Assembly (NCBI RefSeq): GCF_902498805.1
Contig: NZ_LR701637.1
Span: forward strand, 593,857 to 657,856
Direction: 5' to 3'
Length of the DNA: 64,000 bases
DNA from: Imperialibacter sp. EC-SDR9
GTDB lineage: Bacteria > Bacteroidota > Bacteroidia > Cytophagales > Cyclobacteriaceae
Positions within the stretch are counted from its first letter, which is position 1. Every line of letters begins with the position of its first letter. The translations under genes were made by a program, and so were the position numbers. The notes beneath the pieces are model-generated. The model saw only the letters and a program-made list of their open reading frames with translations. It did no database searches and was not told where the DNA came from. Below, piece by piece: positions 45,592-55,286 of the stretch.

Positions 45592-46548
45592 ATGAGAAAC
45601 AAATTGTTTTTTATTATTCTTCTGGCGGTTGCTGGTTACACGGCTTCCGCACAACAAGATGCTCATTTTAGCCACTACATGTTCAACCAGGCTCTTTATA
45701 ACCCAGCCTGGCTGACGCAGGAGAAAAGTGGCTATGTGTCTGCCCTGCACCGAACGCAGTGGGCCGGTTACGCAACTTCTTTCGACGGATCCGGCGGTGC
45801 TCCTACCACACAGCAGTTCAACTTCGGTATGCCGCTGGCAACCGTGCCCGGTGCAGTTGGCGTAACAGCCATTCACGATCAGCTGGGGCCGTTGACCAAC
45901 GTGCACCTGCAGTTTCTGGGAGCGTACTACAAAAACTTTAATCGGGGAAGGGTCAGCATAGGTCTTCGACCTTCATTGGTCATGCAAACCATAGACTTTG
46001 ATCAGTGGAGATTTGTTGATCCGAATGACCCACTTAACAAGGGAGGCCGGGAGTCTCAGCTTAGGCCAGACCTTAGCTTCGGAGCCATGTATTCCAACAC
46101 CGATTTTTATCTTGGAGTAGGCATCAACCATATTTTGTCGCCTTCTTTTGATTTTGGAATCGCACAAATAGAAAACAGGCTTGAAAGATCAGTTAACCTG
46201 ATGGCCGGGTACTCCTTTAAGCCCACTTACAATCTGGAAGTGAGTCCAAGCGTTCTTGTCAGGTCTACCTTCAAAACATTTACTTTTGATGTAAGCGCCA
46301 TTGCTACCTACCAAGATAAACTTTGGGGAGGCTTGGGCTTCAGGGAGTCTGAAGCTATGATTGTACTTCTGGGGTATAACTTCCTCAAAGACGGCATCTT
46401 GAAAGTCGGTTATTCTTTTGACTATGTAATTGAAAGCAGAGAGGCAAAACAGTCGACCTCTCACGAAGTTTTTGTCAGATACAAATTAGGTGGGCTCACA
46501 GGCGGCGGCGGAAAGAAAATCATCCGCACACCGAGGTTTAGGTTCTGA
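45592..46548 (+). CDS. porP: PorP/SprF-family type IX secretion outer-membrane protein
   Basis: This 318-residue outer-membrane protein has a signal peptide (FFIILLAVAGYTASAQQ), the family opening DAHFSHYMFNQALYNPAW and a beta-barrel body, ending in RFRF. PorP/SprF proteins are needed for, or accessory to, the T9SS and some anchor secreted adhesins. Its position directly upstream of gldKLMN matches the porPKLMN order of Porphyromonas, so a core T9SS role is likely. It is separated from gldK by 191 bases, so a separate promoter may occur there. Confidence 0.92.
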   Translation: MRNKLFFIILLAVAGYTASAQQDAHFSHYMFNQALYNPAWLTQEKSGYVSALHRTQWAGYATSFDGSGGAPTTQQFNFGMPLATVPGAVGVTAIHDQLGPLTNVHLQFLGAYYKNFNRGRVSIGLRPSLVMQTIDFDQWRFVDPNDPLNKGGRESQLRPDLSFGAMYSNTDFYLGVGINHILSPSFDFGIAQIENRLERSVNLMAGYSFKPTYNLEVSPSVLVRSTFKTFTFDVSAIATYQDKLWGGLGFRESEAMIVLLGYNFLKDGILKVGYSFDYVIESREAKQSTSHEVFVRYKLGGLTGGGGKKIIRTPRFRF

Positions 46549-46739
46549 TAGCGGAAGCTTTTTACTGCCCGAAGTGGATTATTTGTGAAACAAAACAGGG
46601 GTAATTAACGGAATTATTCTTTTTTTTGTTAAAATTGCGTTAACCGACTCTAAAAAAATTGGTATAAAAGACCTTAATGATAATATTTGTAAACTTTGTG
46701 TTGTTTTATAGTTGCAGGATTTTTTATAAACTAGGTGTT

Positions 46740-47780
46740 ATGAATAAAAAGAGTGTTGTAAAAAACTTAGCTCTTCTGATTATTTTTGCTGTCGTTTCAC
46801 AATCGTGTGGGCTACTTGGCCTTGGCGGTGGTGGGTATGACGACAGAGGAGAGCTTGTGGGTGTTCCTGACCGGGAAGGTTGGGAGATGACGATACCATT
46901 TGGAATGGTGTCAGTACCTCCGGGTACTTTTCACATGGGCCAGGCGGATGAAGATGTGGCTGCTACGCAGATCAACTTCAACAAGCAAATCACAATCGGT
47001 GGTTTTTACATGGACGATACTGAGATTACCAATAATGAGTATCGTCAGTTTGTTGTAGCAATGTCTGAGGGATCAGAAGTAGACATGCCAGAAGGTATTA
47101 CGCTGGAAGATATCTATCCCGATACTGCTGTTTGGGTAAGAGATTACACACACCATATGGGCGACCCTATGATGGTGTACTATTGGTCTCACCCAGCCTT
47201 TGATAACTATCCTGTGGTAGGAGTCGATTGGGAATCTGCGCAAGCATTTTGCGACTGGAGAACAGAGCATCTAAATTCCTATCGGGCAGACCAGGGCTTA
47301 TTCAGGATGCCTAACTTCAGGCTCCCATCTGAAGCTGAGTGGGAATATGCCTCAAGAGGTGGCAGAGATATGGCTAAGTATCCTTGGGGTAACCCATACA
47401 TAAGAAATACGAAAGGATGTTTGTTAGCCAACTTTAAGCCAGGCAGAGGTAACTATTTCGATGATGGATTTGCTTACACAGCGCCCGTAGCAACGTTTTT
47501 TGCCAATGATTTCGGTCTTTACGACATGTCAGGCAACGTAGCCGAGTGGTGCGAAGATGCATTTGATGAGGCTTCAGTTCCGTTAGTGTGGGATCTGAAC
47601 CCAACTTATAACGATGACAATGAACCTAGAAAAGTAATAAGAGGAGGATCGTGGAAAGACATCGCCTACTATCTTGAGACAGGTACAAGAACATTTGAAT
47701 ATAAGGACACTTCCAGAGCAAGTATAGGCTTCCGTTGTGCGATGACTTACCTCGGAAGGTCAGCTGGCAGTGAATTCTAA
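46740..47780 (+). CDS. gldK: T9SS outer-membrane lipoprotein GldK/PorK
   Basis: This 346-residue lipoprotein (lipobox SQSC, Cys23) has a FGE-sulfatase/SUMF1-type domain: VSVPPGTFHMGQADED, FRLPSEAEWEYASRGG, GNVAEWCEDAF and VIRGGSWKD. GldK/PorK forms, with GldN/PorN, the periplasmic ring of the type IX secretion system. The catalytic Cys pair of formylglycine enzymes is not expected to matter in this branch. The ATG at 46740 is chosen over an upstream ATG at 46677 because the lipoprotein signal begins here. It is the first gene of the gldKLMN operon. Confidence 0.95.
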   Translation: MNKKSVVKNLALLIIFAVVSQSCGLLGLGGGGYDDRGELVGVPDREGWEMTIPFGMVSVPPGTFHMGQADEDVAATQINFNKQITIGGFYMDDTEITNNEYRQFVVAMSEGSEVDMPEGITLEDIYPDTAVWVRDYTHHMGDPMMVYYWSHPAFDNYPVVGVDWESAQAFCDWRTEHLNSYRADQGLFRMPNFRLPSEAEWEYASRGGRDMAKYPWGNPYIRNTKGCLLANFKPGRGNYFDDGFAYTAPVATFFANDFGLYDMSGNVAEWCEDAFDEASVPLVWDLNPTYNDDNEPRKVIRGGSWKDIAYYLETGTRTFEYKDTSRASIGFRCAMTYLGRSAGSEF

Positions 47781-47823
47781 ACACTAACCTAAACCCATTC
47801 TAAGAACTTAAATTTTTAAACAG

Positions 47824-48630
47824 ATGAGCAAAAAAGGCGGATTTCAGGAGCTTCTCTTTTCAACAATAATGCCCAAAGTTTATGGTATTGGCGCTGCTGT
47901 CGTAATTGTCGGTGCCATGTTCAAAATCCTTCACCTTCCCGGTGCAAGTGAGATGTTGGGTATTGGACTTACCACAGAAGCAATTATTTTCTTTCTCAGT
48001 GCATTCGAACCGAAGCACAAGGAGGTAGACTGGTCAAAAGTTTATCCAGAGTTGGCTGACGACTTCGACGGTGGCCCGGCAAGACCCAGACCAGCTGCTG
48101 TTGCTGTGGGTGACGGAACAAGCCAGAAAATGGACAAAATTTTGGCAGAAGCTAAGATTGGCCCCGAGTTATTGGATAGTTTGGGTAAAGGCATGAGAGG
48201 TCTTGCAGACACGTCTAATAAGATGGCTGCATTAGGAGAAGCATCAGTTGCGACCAACGAGTACGCAAACAATGTGAAAGCCGCTTCTAAGTCGTTGACA
48301 GATATGAACAAAGCCTATGCTACTACAGCTACAGCTATGACAGAGATGGCCAACGCTTCAAAAGATGCTAAGGAATATCATTCTCAGGTTCAAAGCGTGA
48401 CTAAGAACCTTAGTGCACTGAATGCAGTGTATGAGATGGAACTTCAGGATGCTAATACTCACCTGAAGGCGATGCAGAAGTTTTATTCAAACATAGGTAC
48501 TGCCATGGAAAGCATTGCGCAGGCCGGTAAGGACACAGAGCAATTCAAAGGCGAATTGTCTAAACTTACAACGAATATTACGCAACTGAACAAAGTTTAT
48601 GGCAACATGCTTACTGCCATGAAGGGTTAA
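47824..48630 (+). CDS. gldL: T9SS inner-membrane motor protein GldL/PorL
   Basis: This 268-residue protein has two membrane helices (about residues 18-35 and 44-62), with Glu52 in the second helix (GLTTEAIIFFLSAFEP), the type of buried acid needed for proton use in GldL. A long cytoplasmic coiled-coil tail follows. GldL and GldM form the proton-driven rotary motor that powers type IX secretion and gliding. It starts 43 bases after gldK and is followed by gldM after 32 bases. Confidence 0.95.
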   Translation: MSKKGGFQELLFSTIMPKVYGIGAAVVIVGAMFKILHLPGASEMLGIGLTTEAIIFFLSAFEPKHKEVDWSKVYPELADDFDGGPARPRPAAVAVGDGTSQKMDKILAEAKIGPELLDSLGKGMRGLADTSNKMAALGEASVATNEYANNVKAASKSLTDMNKAYATTATAMTEMANASKDAKEYHSQVQSVTKNLSALNAVYEMELQDANTHLKAMQKFYSNIGTAMESIAQAGKDTEQFKGELSKLTTNITQLNKVYGNMLTAMKG

Positions 48631-48662
48631 TTTATTTCTACTAACCACCAAAAAGTAAAACT

Positions 48663-50246
48663 ATGGCTGGAGGGAAACAATCGCCGAGAGATAAGATGAT
48701 CGGTATGATGTACCTGGTACTGACTGCGCTTCTGGCACTGCAGGTAAGTAATAGCGTACTAGAGAAATTTGTTCTTATTAATATGAGCCTTGAGGCGACT
48801 GTCGTAGAGAAGGTTGCGGGGAATGTAAGCACAATCGGCAGGATAGAAGCTGCTGTCACAGAATCAGGCGAAAGAGCTGACGACGTGGCGGTGCTCGAAA
48901 AAGCCAAGGCACTTCGGGAAGAGACCGAGAAAACGGTTCAGGAAGTTGAGGCGTATAAGAATCGACTCATCGAAATTACCGGAAACAAAGACGAGCATGG
49001 TCAACTTGTTGGCCAAAAGGATATTGATGCTGCCCCAGCCCTATTCATTAATGCGGGTGAAGGAGATGTGTTGAAAGAGAAGTTGAATAAATTCTCTGAA
49101 TACCTTCGTCAAACTACTGGTGATGATTCATTCAAGGACATTGCTTTGGATGCCAAAGACGTGCCGGTATTCGCCAACGATCCCAATCAGAATACCAAGG
49201 GTTTTGCTGAGTTGAACTTTGGATCTAACACCCCAATGGTAGGCGCACTTGCCACACTTAGTCAACTTCAAATGGAATTGATTGACTCTGAGGCAAGGGC
49301 ACTTGAGACACTTGCAAGACAAGTCGGTGCAGCGGATCTTAAATTTGATCAGATTGTTGCCATGGTTCGGCCAGAGTCAAATATTGTAGCTGCCGGGACT
49401 AAGTTCCGTGCTGAATTATTTATTGCGGCATCATCCTCGTCTGCTAACCCAACAATGACAATTGATGGGAGAGAGATCCCGGTAGTGGGTGGAATGGGTC
49501 AGGTAGAATTTACTGCTACGCCTGGAAACTACGTGAACGGACGTGCTGAGAAGTCGTTTGAAGCTGCTATCACAGTAAACTCAAGAGGAAAGGATACGAC
49601 TTTCGTAAATACTGTTAAGTACTTCGTTTCAAAGCCAGTAATACAGGTGCAGTCAGCATCATTGTCAGCCTTGTATTTGAATTGTGGTAACGAACTGAAT
49701 ATTCAGGTGCCCGCAATGGGCGAAGCATATGATCCTTCATTTAATGTATCTGGTGGTACTGCCACAAAAGATCCTTCAAAGAAGGGCTTTGTTACAGTTG
49801 TGCCTCAGGCAGCAAAAGTGGACATAGCAGTATCGAGTGGCGGGAACTTGATTGGAACTGAAACTTTCACTGTAAAGAGAATACCCAAGCCTGAAATAGT
49901 TGTGTATGACCGTGGTAGAGCGGTTGATATGAAAATGGGTGTGGCTCAGCCACCAAGAGCGCTTCAATTGAGAGCTGAGCCTGATGAGTCTTTTCAGTCT
50001 TTGCTTCCGAACGACGCAAGATTCAGAGTGACCGACTCGGAAATTGCATTGGTAAGAGGTGCGAGAGCTGTTGTAGTTCGCCGATTCCAGGGGCCAGACA
50101 TCAACCTGGCTGATATAGCTGGGCAGGCAAGGAGCGGCGATGCAATAGTGATTGACATTAAGCAAGTACAACGTATGAATTTCAAAGGCGCCACAGAGGA
50201 CTTTAACAACTATGGCCCCAGAATTCTTACAGTTCGAATACAATAA
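48663..50246 (+). CDS. gldM: T9SS motor shaft protein GldM/PorM
   Basis: This 527-residue protein has one N-terminal membrane helix (MMYLVLTALLALQVSNSVL, about residues 16-34) entering the GldL ring, then the elongated periplasmic domains D1-D4 of GldM, including a helical D1 (about 40-220) and beta-sandwich domains after it. It connects the inner-membrane motor to the GldK/GldN ring. Length is typical. Confidence 0.95.
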   Translation: MAGGKQSPRDKMIGMMYLVLTALLALQVSNSVLEKFVLINMSLEATVVEKVAGNVSTIGRIEAAVTESGERADDVAVLEKAKALREETEKTVQEVEAYKNRLIEITGNKDEHGQLVGQKDIDAAPALFINAGEGDVLKEKLNKFSEYLRQTTGDDSFKDIALDAKDVPVFANDPNQNTKGFAELNFGSNTPMVGALATLSQLQMELIDSEARALETLARQVGAADLKFDQIVAMVRPESNIVAAGTKFRAELFIAASSSSANPTMTIDGREIPVVGGMGQVEFTATPGNYVNGRAEKSFEAAITVNSRGKDTTFVNTVKYFVSKPVIQVQSASLSALYLNCGNELNIQVPAMGEAYDPSFNVSGGTATKDPSKKGFVTVVPQAAKVDIAVSSGGNLIGTETFTVKRIPKPEIVVYDRGRAVDMKMGVAQPPRALQLRAEPDESFQSLLPNDARFRVTDSEIALVRGARAVVVRRFQGPDINLADIAGQARSGDAIVIDIKQVQRMNFKGATEDFNNYGPRILTVRIQ

Positions 50247-50257
50247 ATTATACAGGT

Positions 50258-51145
50258 ATGAAAAAGTTTGTTTATGTAATTGGTTTTGTTCTGTTTATCG
50301 CAGCCCTCTCAATGGGAGAATTGCAGGCACAGGAGGCAAAACCGGGGTATAACCCAAACTCGGAATTTCCGGTACATGAATCTCAGATCATGTTCAAGAA
50401 GGAGTTGTGGTGGAGAATGGATTTGCGTGAAAAGCAAAACCAGCCTTTCTACGCTATTAACGGCGAATTGCCAACTCTTTTGATAAAGGCCGTAAAGGCA
50501 GGGTTGCTATTTCCCTATATGAATGATTCCCTTACGAATAGGATGGGAAAGGAAATGTTCCTGGAAAATCTGAAGATGCCTGAAGAGGGTGGTGGGTTGA
50601 CTGAGGAGGAAAAAGCGATGGGCTTCGGTGCCGATTCCGGCGCTAGTGACTGGGGTGCCAGTGACTGGGGTGGAGGTGGTGCAGCTCCCGCTGGTGGTGG
50701 CGCAGCTGCTGCGGCTCCAGCTGCCTTGGAATTCAGTCCACGTGATTTTTCAATTTTTGAATTGCGTGAGGATTGGTATTTCGACAGGAACCGCTCAAGA
50801 ATGTACCATGATATTCAGTCTATAAGCATGTTTTTGCCTGCTGATAAGAACCCTGCTTTGTATGAGAAGCCAATTGCTTCGTTTAGATACAAGGATATAG
50901 TGGATTTGTTTGCAACCATGCCTGACGAAGCTGTCTGGTACAACGCTCAGAACATGGCAGAGCATAGAAAGATGTCAGATGCTTTTTTGCTAAGGCTCTT
51001 TAGTGCTACGCTGGTGAAATATTCTAATCCTCAGGATCAGCGGATTATCGATGTGTATTCAAAGTCGCAAAAAGAGGGAGTTCTTGCTTCCCAGAGACTG
51101 GAGTATGAATTAGTAGATTTCGAAAATGAATTGTGGGAGTATTAA
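50258..51145 (+). CDS. gldN: T9SS ring protein GldN/PorN with Gly/Ala insertion
   Basis: This 295-residue exported protein (signal FVLFIAALSMGELQAQ) has the GldN/PorN core in YMNDSLTNRM, REDWYFDRNRSRMYHDI and EALVYNAQNMAEHRKMSDAF-like stretches. A low-complexity insertion, GASDWGASDWGGGG followed by a Gly/Ala/Pro run, occupies about residues 128-156 between the N-terminal and C-terminal halves. GldN pairs with GldK in the periplasmic ring. It starts 11 bases after gldM, and the terminator follows at 51161. Confidence 0.93.
   Translation: MKKFVYVIGFVLFIAALSMGELQAQEAKPGYNPNSEFPVHESQIMFKKELWWRMDLREKQNQPFYAINGELPTLLIKAVKAGLLFPYMNDSLTNRMGKEMFLENLKMPEEGGGLTEEEKAMGFGADSGASDWGASDWGGGGAAPAGGGAAAAAPAALEFSPRDFSIFELREDWYFDRNRSRMYHDIQSISMFLPADKNPALYEKPIASFRYKDIVDLFATMPDEAVWYNAQNMAEHRKMSDAFLLRLFSATLVKYSNPQDQRIIDVYSKSQKEGVLASQRLEYELVDFENELWEY
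50639..50668 (+). repeat. 15-base tandem repeat in gldN
   Basis: Two 15-base units, GGCGCTAGTGACTGG (50639-50653) and GGTGCCAGTGACTGG (50654-50668), differ at two bases and encode GASDW twice at the start of the Gly/Ala-rich insertion. Confidence 0.75.
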
Positions 51146-51160
51146 TTACTTTCAGTATAT

Positions 51161-51187
51161 AAAAAAAGGGGCTTCAGGCCCCTTTTT
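51161..51187. terminator. Bidirectional terminator between gldN and uvrC
   Basis: AAAAAA-GGGGC pairs with GCCCC-TTTTTT around a short TTCAG loop. It terminates gldN on the plus strand. On the minus strand it overlaps the last codons and stop of uvrC (stop at 51174-51176). Confidence 0.85.
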
Positions 51188-53006
51188 TGTTTGTGTCTGT
51201 TGACGTAAAGTGATCCTTAACGAGTAATGCCTTCTTTTGGCCAATTAGTTTCGAAAGTTCAGTAATAGAAGCCCGCTTAATTTTTTCTACTGATTTCAAC
51301 TCACTTAGCAGGAGGCTTCTTGTCTTTTCACCAATGCCATCGATATCATCGAGAGCAGATTTAGTTTGAGTTTTAGACCTTTTGGCTCTGTGGAATGTGA
51401 TGGCAAACCTATGAGCCTCATCACGCAGTTGCTGGATGATTTTGAGCGATTCTGATTTCTTGGCTAAGTGAATTGGAATAGAGTCTTCTGGATAATAGAG
51501 CTCTTCCAGTTTTTTGGCTATACCGATAATCGGTACTTTCCCATAAATACCCAGCTCTTTAAGAGAGCTGACCGCTGCACTTAGTTGGCCTTTACCTCCG
51601 TCGATGATGATCAGGTTGGCGAGAGGAAGATCTTCGTCAATAACTCTCTTGTACCTTCGGTAGACAATTTCACGCATGGATCCAAAGTCGTCAGGACCTA
51701 CCACGGTTTTAATGTTGAAATGACGGTATTCCTTTTTGGCCGCCTTGCCATTGATAAAGCAGACCATAGAGGCCACCGGGTGCGTACCCTGAATATTGGA
51801 GTTGTCGAAACACTCTATTCTCATAGGTGTTTGCGTCAGCTTTAGATCCTCCTTCATTTGAAGGAGAACCCGGTTCTCCTTGGTTTGGCTTTGGAGCTTT
51901 TGATTGAAGCGTTCCTTTTTGAAGAAAAGGGCATTTTTTACAGACAGGTCAACCAGTTTCTTTTTGTCCCCTATTGCAGGTTGCGTTATGCTTAATGATT
52001 CGTCGTAAAGACTGACCTGTTTGTTGGTGAGGATTTCCTTGTTGCTGCTCTCGTACTTGCTGCGGAGGCTTACCATTAGCAATTGTAGTATTTCCTCATC
52101 AGTTTCGTCCAGCTTTCTTTTTATCTCCAGCGTGTCGGAAATATTGATAATGCCACCGTCCACCCTCATGTAGTTGACAAACGCTGAGGACTCATCTGAC
52201 ACCAGCGTAAATACATCTGTATTGGTAATCTTGTTGCTGACAATCAATGACTTTGACTGGAACTTTTCAAGTAGGTCTAGCTTGTTCTTAAACTTTTGCG
52301 CTTCTTCAAATGCCAGCTGCTCGGCTGCAGTTTGCATTCTCTCTTTGAAGTAGTTTCTCACAACAGATAGATTGCCTTTTAGCGCTTCTTTTGACTGATT
52401 GATTTCTTCCAGGTAGTCATTGTGATCCTGTAGCCCCTCGCAGGGCCCCAGGCAGTTCCCTAAATGGTATTCAAGGCAGACTTTGAATTTCTTTTTTCTT
52501 ATGTTTTGAGGAGAGAGGTCGAAATTACAAGTTCTTATTTTGTAAAGCTGGCGAAGGAGCTGTAGCACATTCTTCATGGCCTTCACACTGGTGTAAGGGC
52601 CGAAATACTCGCCCTTGGACCTGTCTACTTTTCTGGTAGAGATAATCCTCGGAAATTGCTCTTTTAGGATGACGATGTAAGGGAAGGTTTTGTCGTCCTT
52701 GAGCAGGATATTGTATTTCGGCTGATTTTCCTTAATCAGGTTATTTTCAAGAAGTAGCGCATCGAACTCAGAATTGACGATAGTGAATTCTATTTCGGCA
52801 ACCTCACTGACCATCTTGATGGTTTTGCGACTAAGCTGATTGGATCGGTTGAAATAGCTCGCCACCCGTTTTTTCAGGTCTTTTGCTTTACCTACATAAA
52901 TGAGCTTGCCGTGTTTGTTCTTGAACCTGTAGACACCGGGGTCATGCGGAAGCAATAGAACATCTTCCGTCTTGTAAGAAGTCAGCGAAATTTCACCGGA
53001 TGGCAT
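51174..53006 (-). CDS. uvrC: Excinuclease ABC subunit C
   Basis: This 610-residue dual-incision nuclease has an N-terminal GIY-YIG domain (PGVYRFKNKHGKLIYVGKA, about residues 23-41), a UVR motif region, the RNase H-like endonuclease domain (ECFDNSNIQGTHPVASMV) and C-terminal helix-hairpin-helix repeats (ALDDIDGIGEKTRSLLLSEL). It cuts on both sides of lesions recognised by UvrA/UvrB. Its final codons lie inside the terminator hairpin shared with gldN. It is followed upstream by the PBP gene after a 3-base gap, so it is the distal gene of that minus-strand series. Confidence 0.97.
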   Translation of the reverse strand: MPSGEISLTSYKTEDVLLLPHDPGVYRFKNKHGKLIYVGKAKDLKKRVASYFNRSNQLSRKTIKMVSEVAEIEFTIVNSEFDALLLENNLIKENQPKYNILLKDDKTFPYIVILKEQFPRIISTRKVDRSKGEYFGPYTSVKAMKNVLQLLRQLYKIRTCNFDLSPQNIRKKKFKVCLEYHLGNCLGPCEGLQDHNDYLEEINQSKEALKGNLSVVRNYFKERMQTAAEQLAFEEAQKFKNKLDLLEKFQSKSLIVSNKITNTDVFTLVSDESSAFVNYMRVDGGIINISDTLEIKRKLDETDEEILQLLMVSLRSKYESSNKEILTNKQVSLYDESLSITQPAIGDKKKLVDLSVKNALFFKKERFNQKLQSQTKENRVLLQMKEDLKLTQTPMRIECFDNSNIQGTHPVASMVCFINGKAAKKEYRHFNIKTVVGPDDFGSMREIVYRRYKRVIDEDLPLANLIIIDGGKGQLSAAVSSLKELGIYGKVPIIGIAKKLEELYYPEDSIPIHLAKKSESLKIIQQLRDEAHRFAITFHRAKRSKTQTKSALDDIDGIGEKTRSLLLSELKSVEKIKRASITELSKLIGQKKALLVKDHFTSTDTNKKGA

Positions 53007-53009
53007 GCC

Positions 53010-55286
53010 TTAAAAGATGTCGTCTTCTGATACCTTTTCAATATCAAGCCCCAGGGAATCGGCCTCTTGCGTGCGATCATGTTTTGAACAGTCAAGCTCC
53101 ACTGAAAGGCCGTTAACAGGTTTTGGAAAGGCCCCCTTTTCGATTCCAAGATCGGGGTCGGCGTACACCTTTAGCATAAATTTATTCCAGATTGGCATGG
53201 CTGTTCTGGCACCTTGCCCCATAGCCCAGTTGCGAAAGTGAATACTCCTGTCATCTCCACCAACCCAGCCACCTGCAACGAGATCCTTGGTTACTCCCAT
53301 GAACCAGCCATCGGAGGCGTTTTGTGTAGTACCTGTTTTTGCTCCAACTTGGTTATCTGCTTTTATTTCTCTTGAAAGGCCGCCACCGCTTCCATGAGGT
53401 TCTTCGGTGGCTCCTCGCAACATGTAGAGCATGGTGTAGGCAGTTTCCTCACTAAGGGCCTCCCGTGTTTGCGGAACAAAGTCTTGTAGCACTCTACCGT
53501 TCTCATCTTCAATACGGGTAATAAAGATGGGTTCTGTCCATACCCCCTGGTTCACGAAAGTGGAGTAAGCACCCACCATTTCATAAACGGAAACTTCGCC
53601 GCCAGCCCCCAAACACAATGCAGGAACAGCTGCCAATTCGCTTTGAATGCCGATGCGATGCGCATAGTCGACGACGGTCTGCGGCCCAAGTTTTTTCATC
53701 CAGTAGGCGGTAATCGTATTGACACTTTGTGCGAGGGCACTTCTGATGGTCATCATATTTCCTGTCGGGTTTCCCACAGCGTTGCTGGGTGTCCAGGTGG
53801 GTGGATCCTGCCCCGGGAAGGAAAAGGTGATGGGAGCATCGGCAACTTCATAGCAAGGGGAATAGCCATTATCTATGACAGCAGAATAAACGAAGGGCTT
53901 GATCGTCGAACCAGGCTGCCGTTTTCCCTGCATTACGTGGTCAAATTGAAAATATTTGTGATCTATTCCCCCGACCCAGGCTTTTATGTGGCCGGAATGT
54001 GGATCCATTGCCATGAAACCAGCCTGAAGAAAGTGCTTATAGTACTTTAGCGAGTCGTAAGCCGACATAAGAGTGTCAATTTCGCCATCCCAGCTAAATA
54101 CTTTCATGGGCCTTTTCAGGTTAAGTAATATATCGACTGAATCAGCGTCCTTGCCGTATTCTTTTACCAGGCTTTTGTAATAGCTGGTTCTTTGCATGGT
54201 AGTTTCAATGAAGTTTTCCATTTCTGTTCCATCTTCATTGATCCAGGGGCTTCTTCCTTCAAGGTGCTTTATAAAGACCGACTGGAGGGTGTCCATATGC
54301 TCTCTCATCGACTCCTCTGCGTAGGCTTGCATACGGCTGTCAATGGTCGTATAAATCTTGAGACCATCTTCGAAAAGGTCATAGCCGTGCTGCGTGGTCC
54401 AGTCCATCAGGAAATTTCTTATGACGGTTCTGAAGTAGGTAGCGAGACCTTCATTGTGTCCATCAACCTTGTACTGTAGATCGAAATCTTTGGCTCTGAG
54501 AGAATCGTAGGCTACCTGATCGATTCGGTCGTATTTGCGAAGGTTGTATAGCACCTCATTCCTTTTGCGCATGGAGATTTCTGGGTTGAGGATCGGGCTG
54601 TACCTGGTTGGCGCATTGACCAGGCCTACGAGGAGTGCAGCCTCATGGTAGTTAATTTGTTTGGGCTCTTTATTGAAAAAGGTTTTGGCGGCTGCTTTAA
54701 TTCCGAAGGCGTTGCTCCCAAACGGCACTGTGTTAAGGTACATTGCCAGAATTTCTTCCTTTGTGTAGTTCTTTTCCAGCTGCACCGCAATGATCCATTC
54801 TTTGAACTTCGTAATGATTTGCCCAAGGCCGGGTACACTATGCAGTTTGCCTTTGTTCTCCTGCTCAGTTTTATAAAGATTCTCTGCTAACTGCATCGTT
54901 ATGGTGCTGCCGCCGCCGGCAAAGCTGAAAGTGAGTTTTCCAACGACCGCTCTTACGAGTGCTCGTAAGTCGATGCCGGAATGCTTACTGAATCTGAGAT
55001 CTTCAGTTACAAGAAGCGTTTCTGTAAGTTCTCTGGAAAGCTCATCGTAAGTTACCGGAGTTCTGTTTTCTCTAAAGTATTTGCCAAGCAGCACATTGTC
55101 GGCTGAAAATAGCTGTGAGGCAGTTTCTTCTTCGGGATTTTCAAGGCTTTGAAGGCCGGGGAGTTCACCGAAAAGACCAAAGGAATTGTTTCCAATCATG
55201 TTAAAGAACACAGGAACACCAACCATTGTGCAAATGAAAACCACCCAGAGAGTGATCAATAGCCATTTGATTTTATTGCTCTTCAT
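53010..55286 (-). CDS. Class A penicillin-binding protein (PBP1A-type)
   Basis: This 758-residue bifunctional murein synthase has a short cytoplasmic tail, one membrane helix (WLLITLWVVFICTMVGVPVFF), a GT51 glycosyltransferase domain with Glu95 (TEDLRFSKHSGID) and GGGSTITMQLAENL, and a transpeptidase domain with Ser460 (STIK), SVN and KTG (KTGTTQNASDGW). It polymerises and crosslinks peptidoglycan. It is translationally coupled to the TPR lipoprotein gene through a TAATG overlap at 55284-55288. Confidence 0.95.
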   Translation of the reverse strand: MKSNKIKWLLITLWVVFICTMVGVPVFFNMIGNNSFGLFGELPGLQSLENPEEETASQLFSADNVLLGKYFRENRTPVTYDELSRELTETLLVTEDLRFSKHSGIDLRALVRAVVGKLTFSFAGGGSTITMQLAENLYKTEQENKGKLHSVPGLGQIITKFKEWIIAVQLEKNYTKEEILAMYLNTVPFGSNAFGIKAAAKTFFNKEPKQINYHEAALLVGLVNAPTRYSPILNPEISMRKRNEVLYNLRKYDRIDQVAYDSLRAKDFDLQYKVDGHNEGLATYFRTVIRNFLMDWTTQHGYDLFEDGLKIYTTIDSRMQAYAEESMREHMDTLQSVFIKHLEGRSPWINEDGTEMENFIETTMQRTSYYKSLVKEYGKDADSVDILLNLKRPMKVFSWDGEIDTLMSAYDSLKYYKHFLQAGFMAMDPHSGHIKAWVGGIDHKYFQFDHVMQGKRQPGSTIKPFVYSAVIDNGYSPCYEVADAPITFSFPGQDPPTWTPSNAVGNPTGNMMTIRSALAQSVNTITAYWMKKLGPQTVVDYAHRIGIQSELAAVPALCLGAGGEVSVYEMVGAYSTFVNQGVWTEPIFITRIEDENGRVLQDFVPQTREALSEETAYTMLYMLRGATEEPHGSGGGLSREIKADNQVGAKTGTTQNASDGWFMGVTKDLVAGGWVGGDDRSIHFRNWAMGQGARTAMPIWNKFMLKVYADPDLGIEKGAFPKPVNGLSVELDCSKHDRTQEADSLGLDIEKVSEDDIF

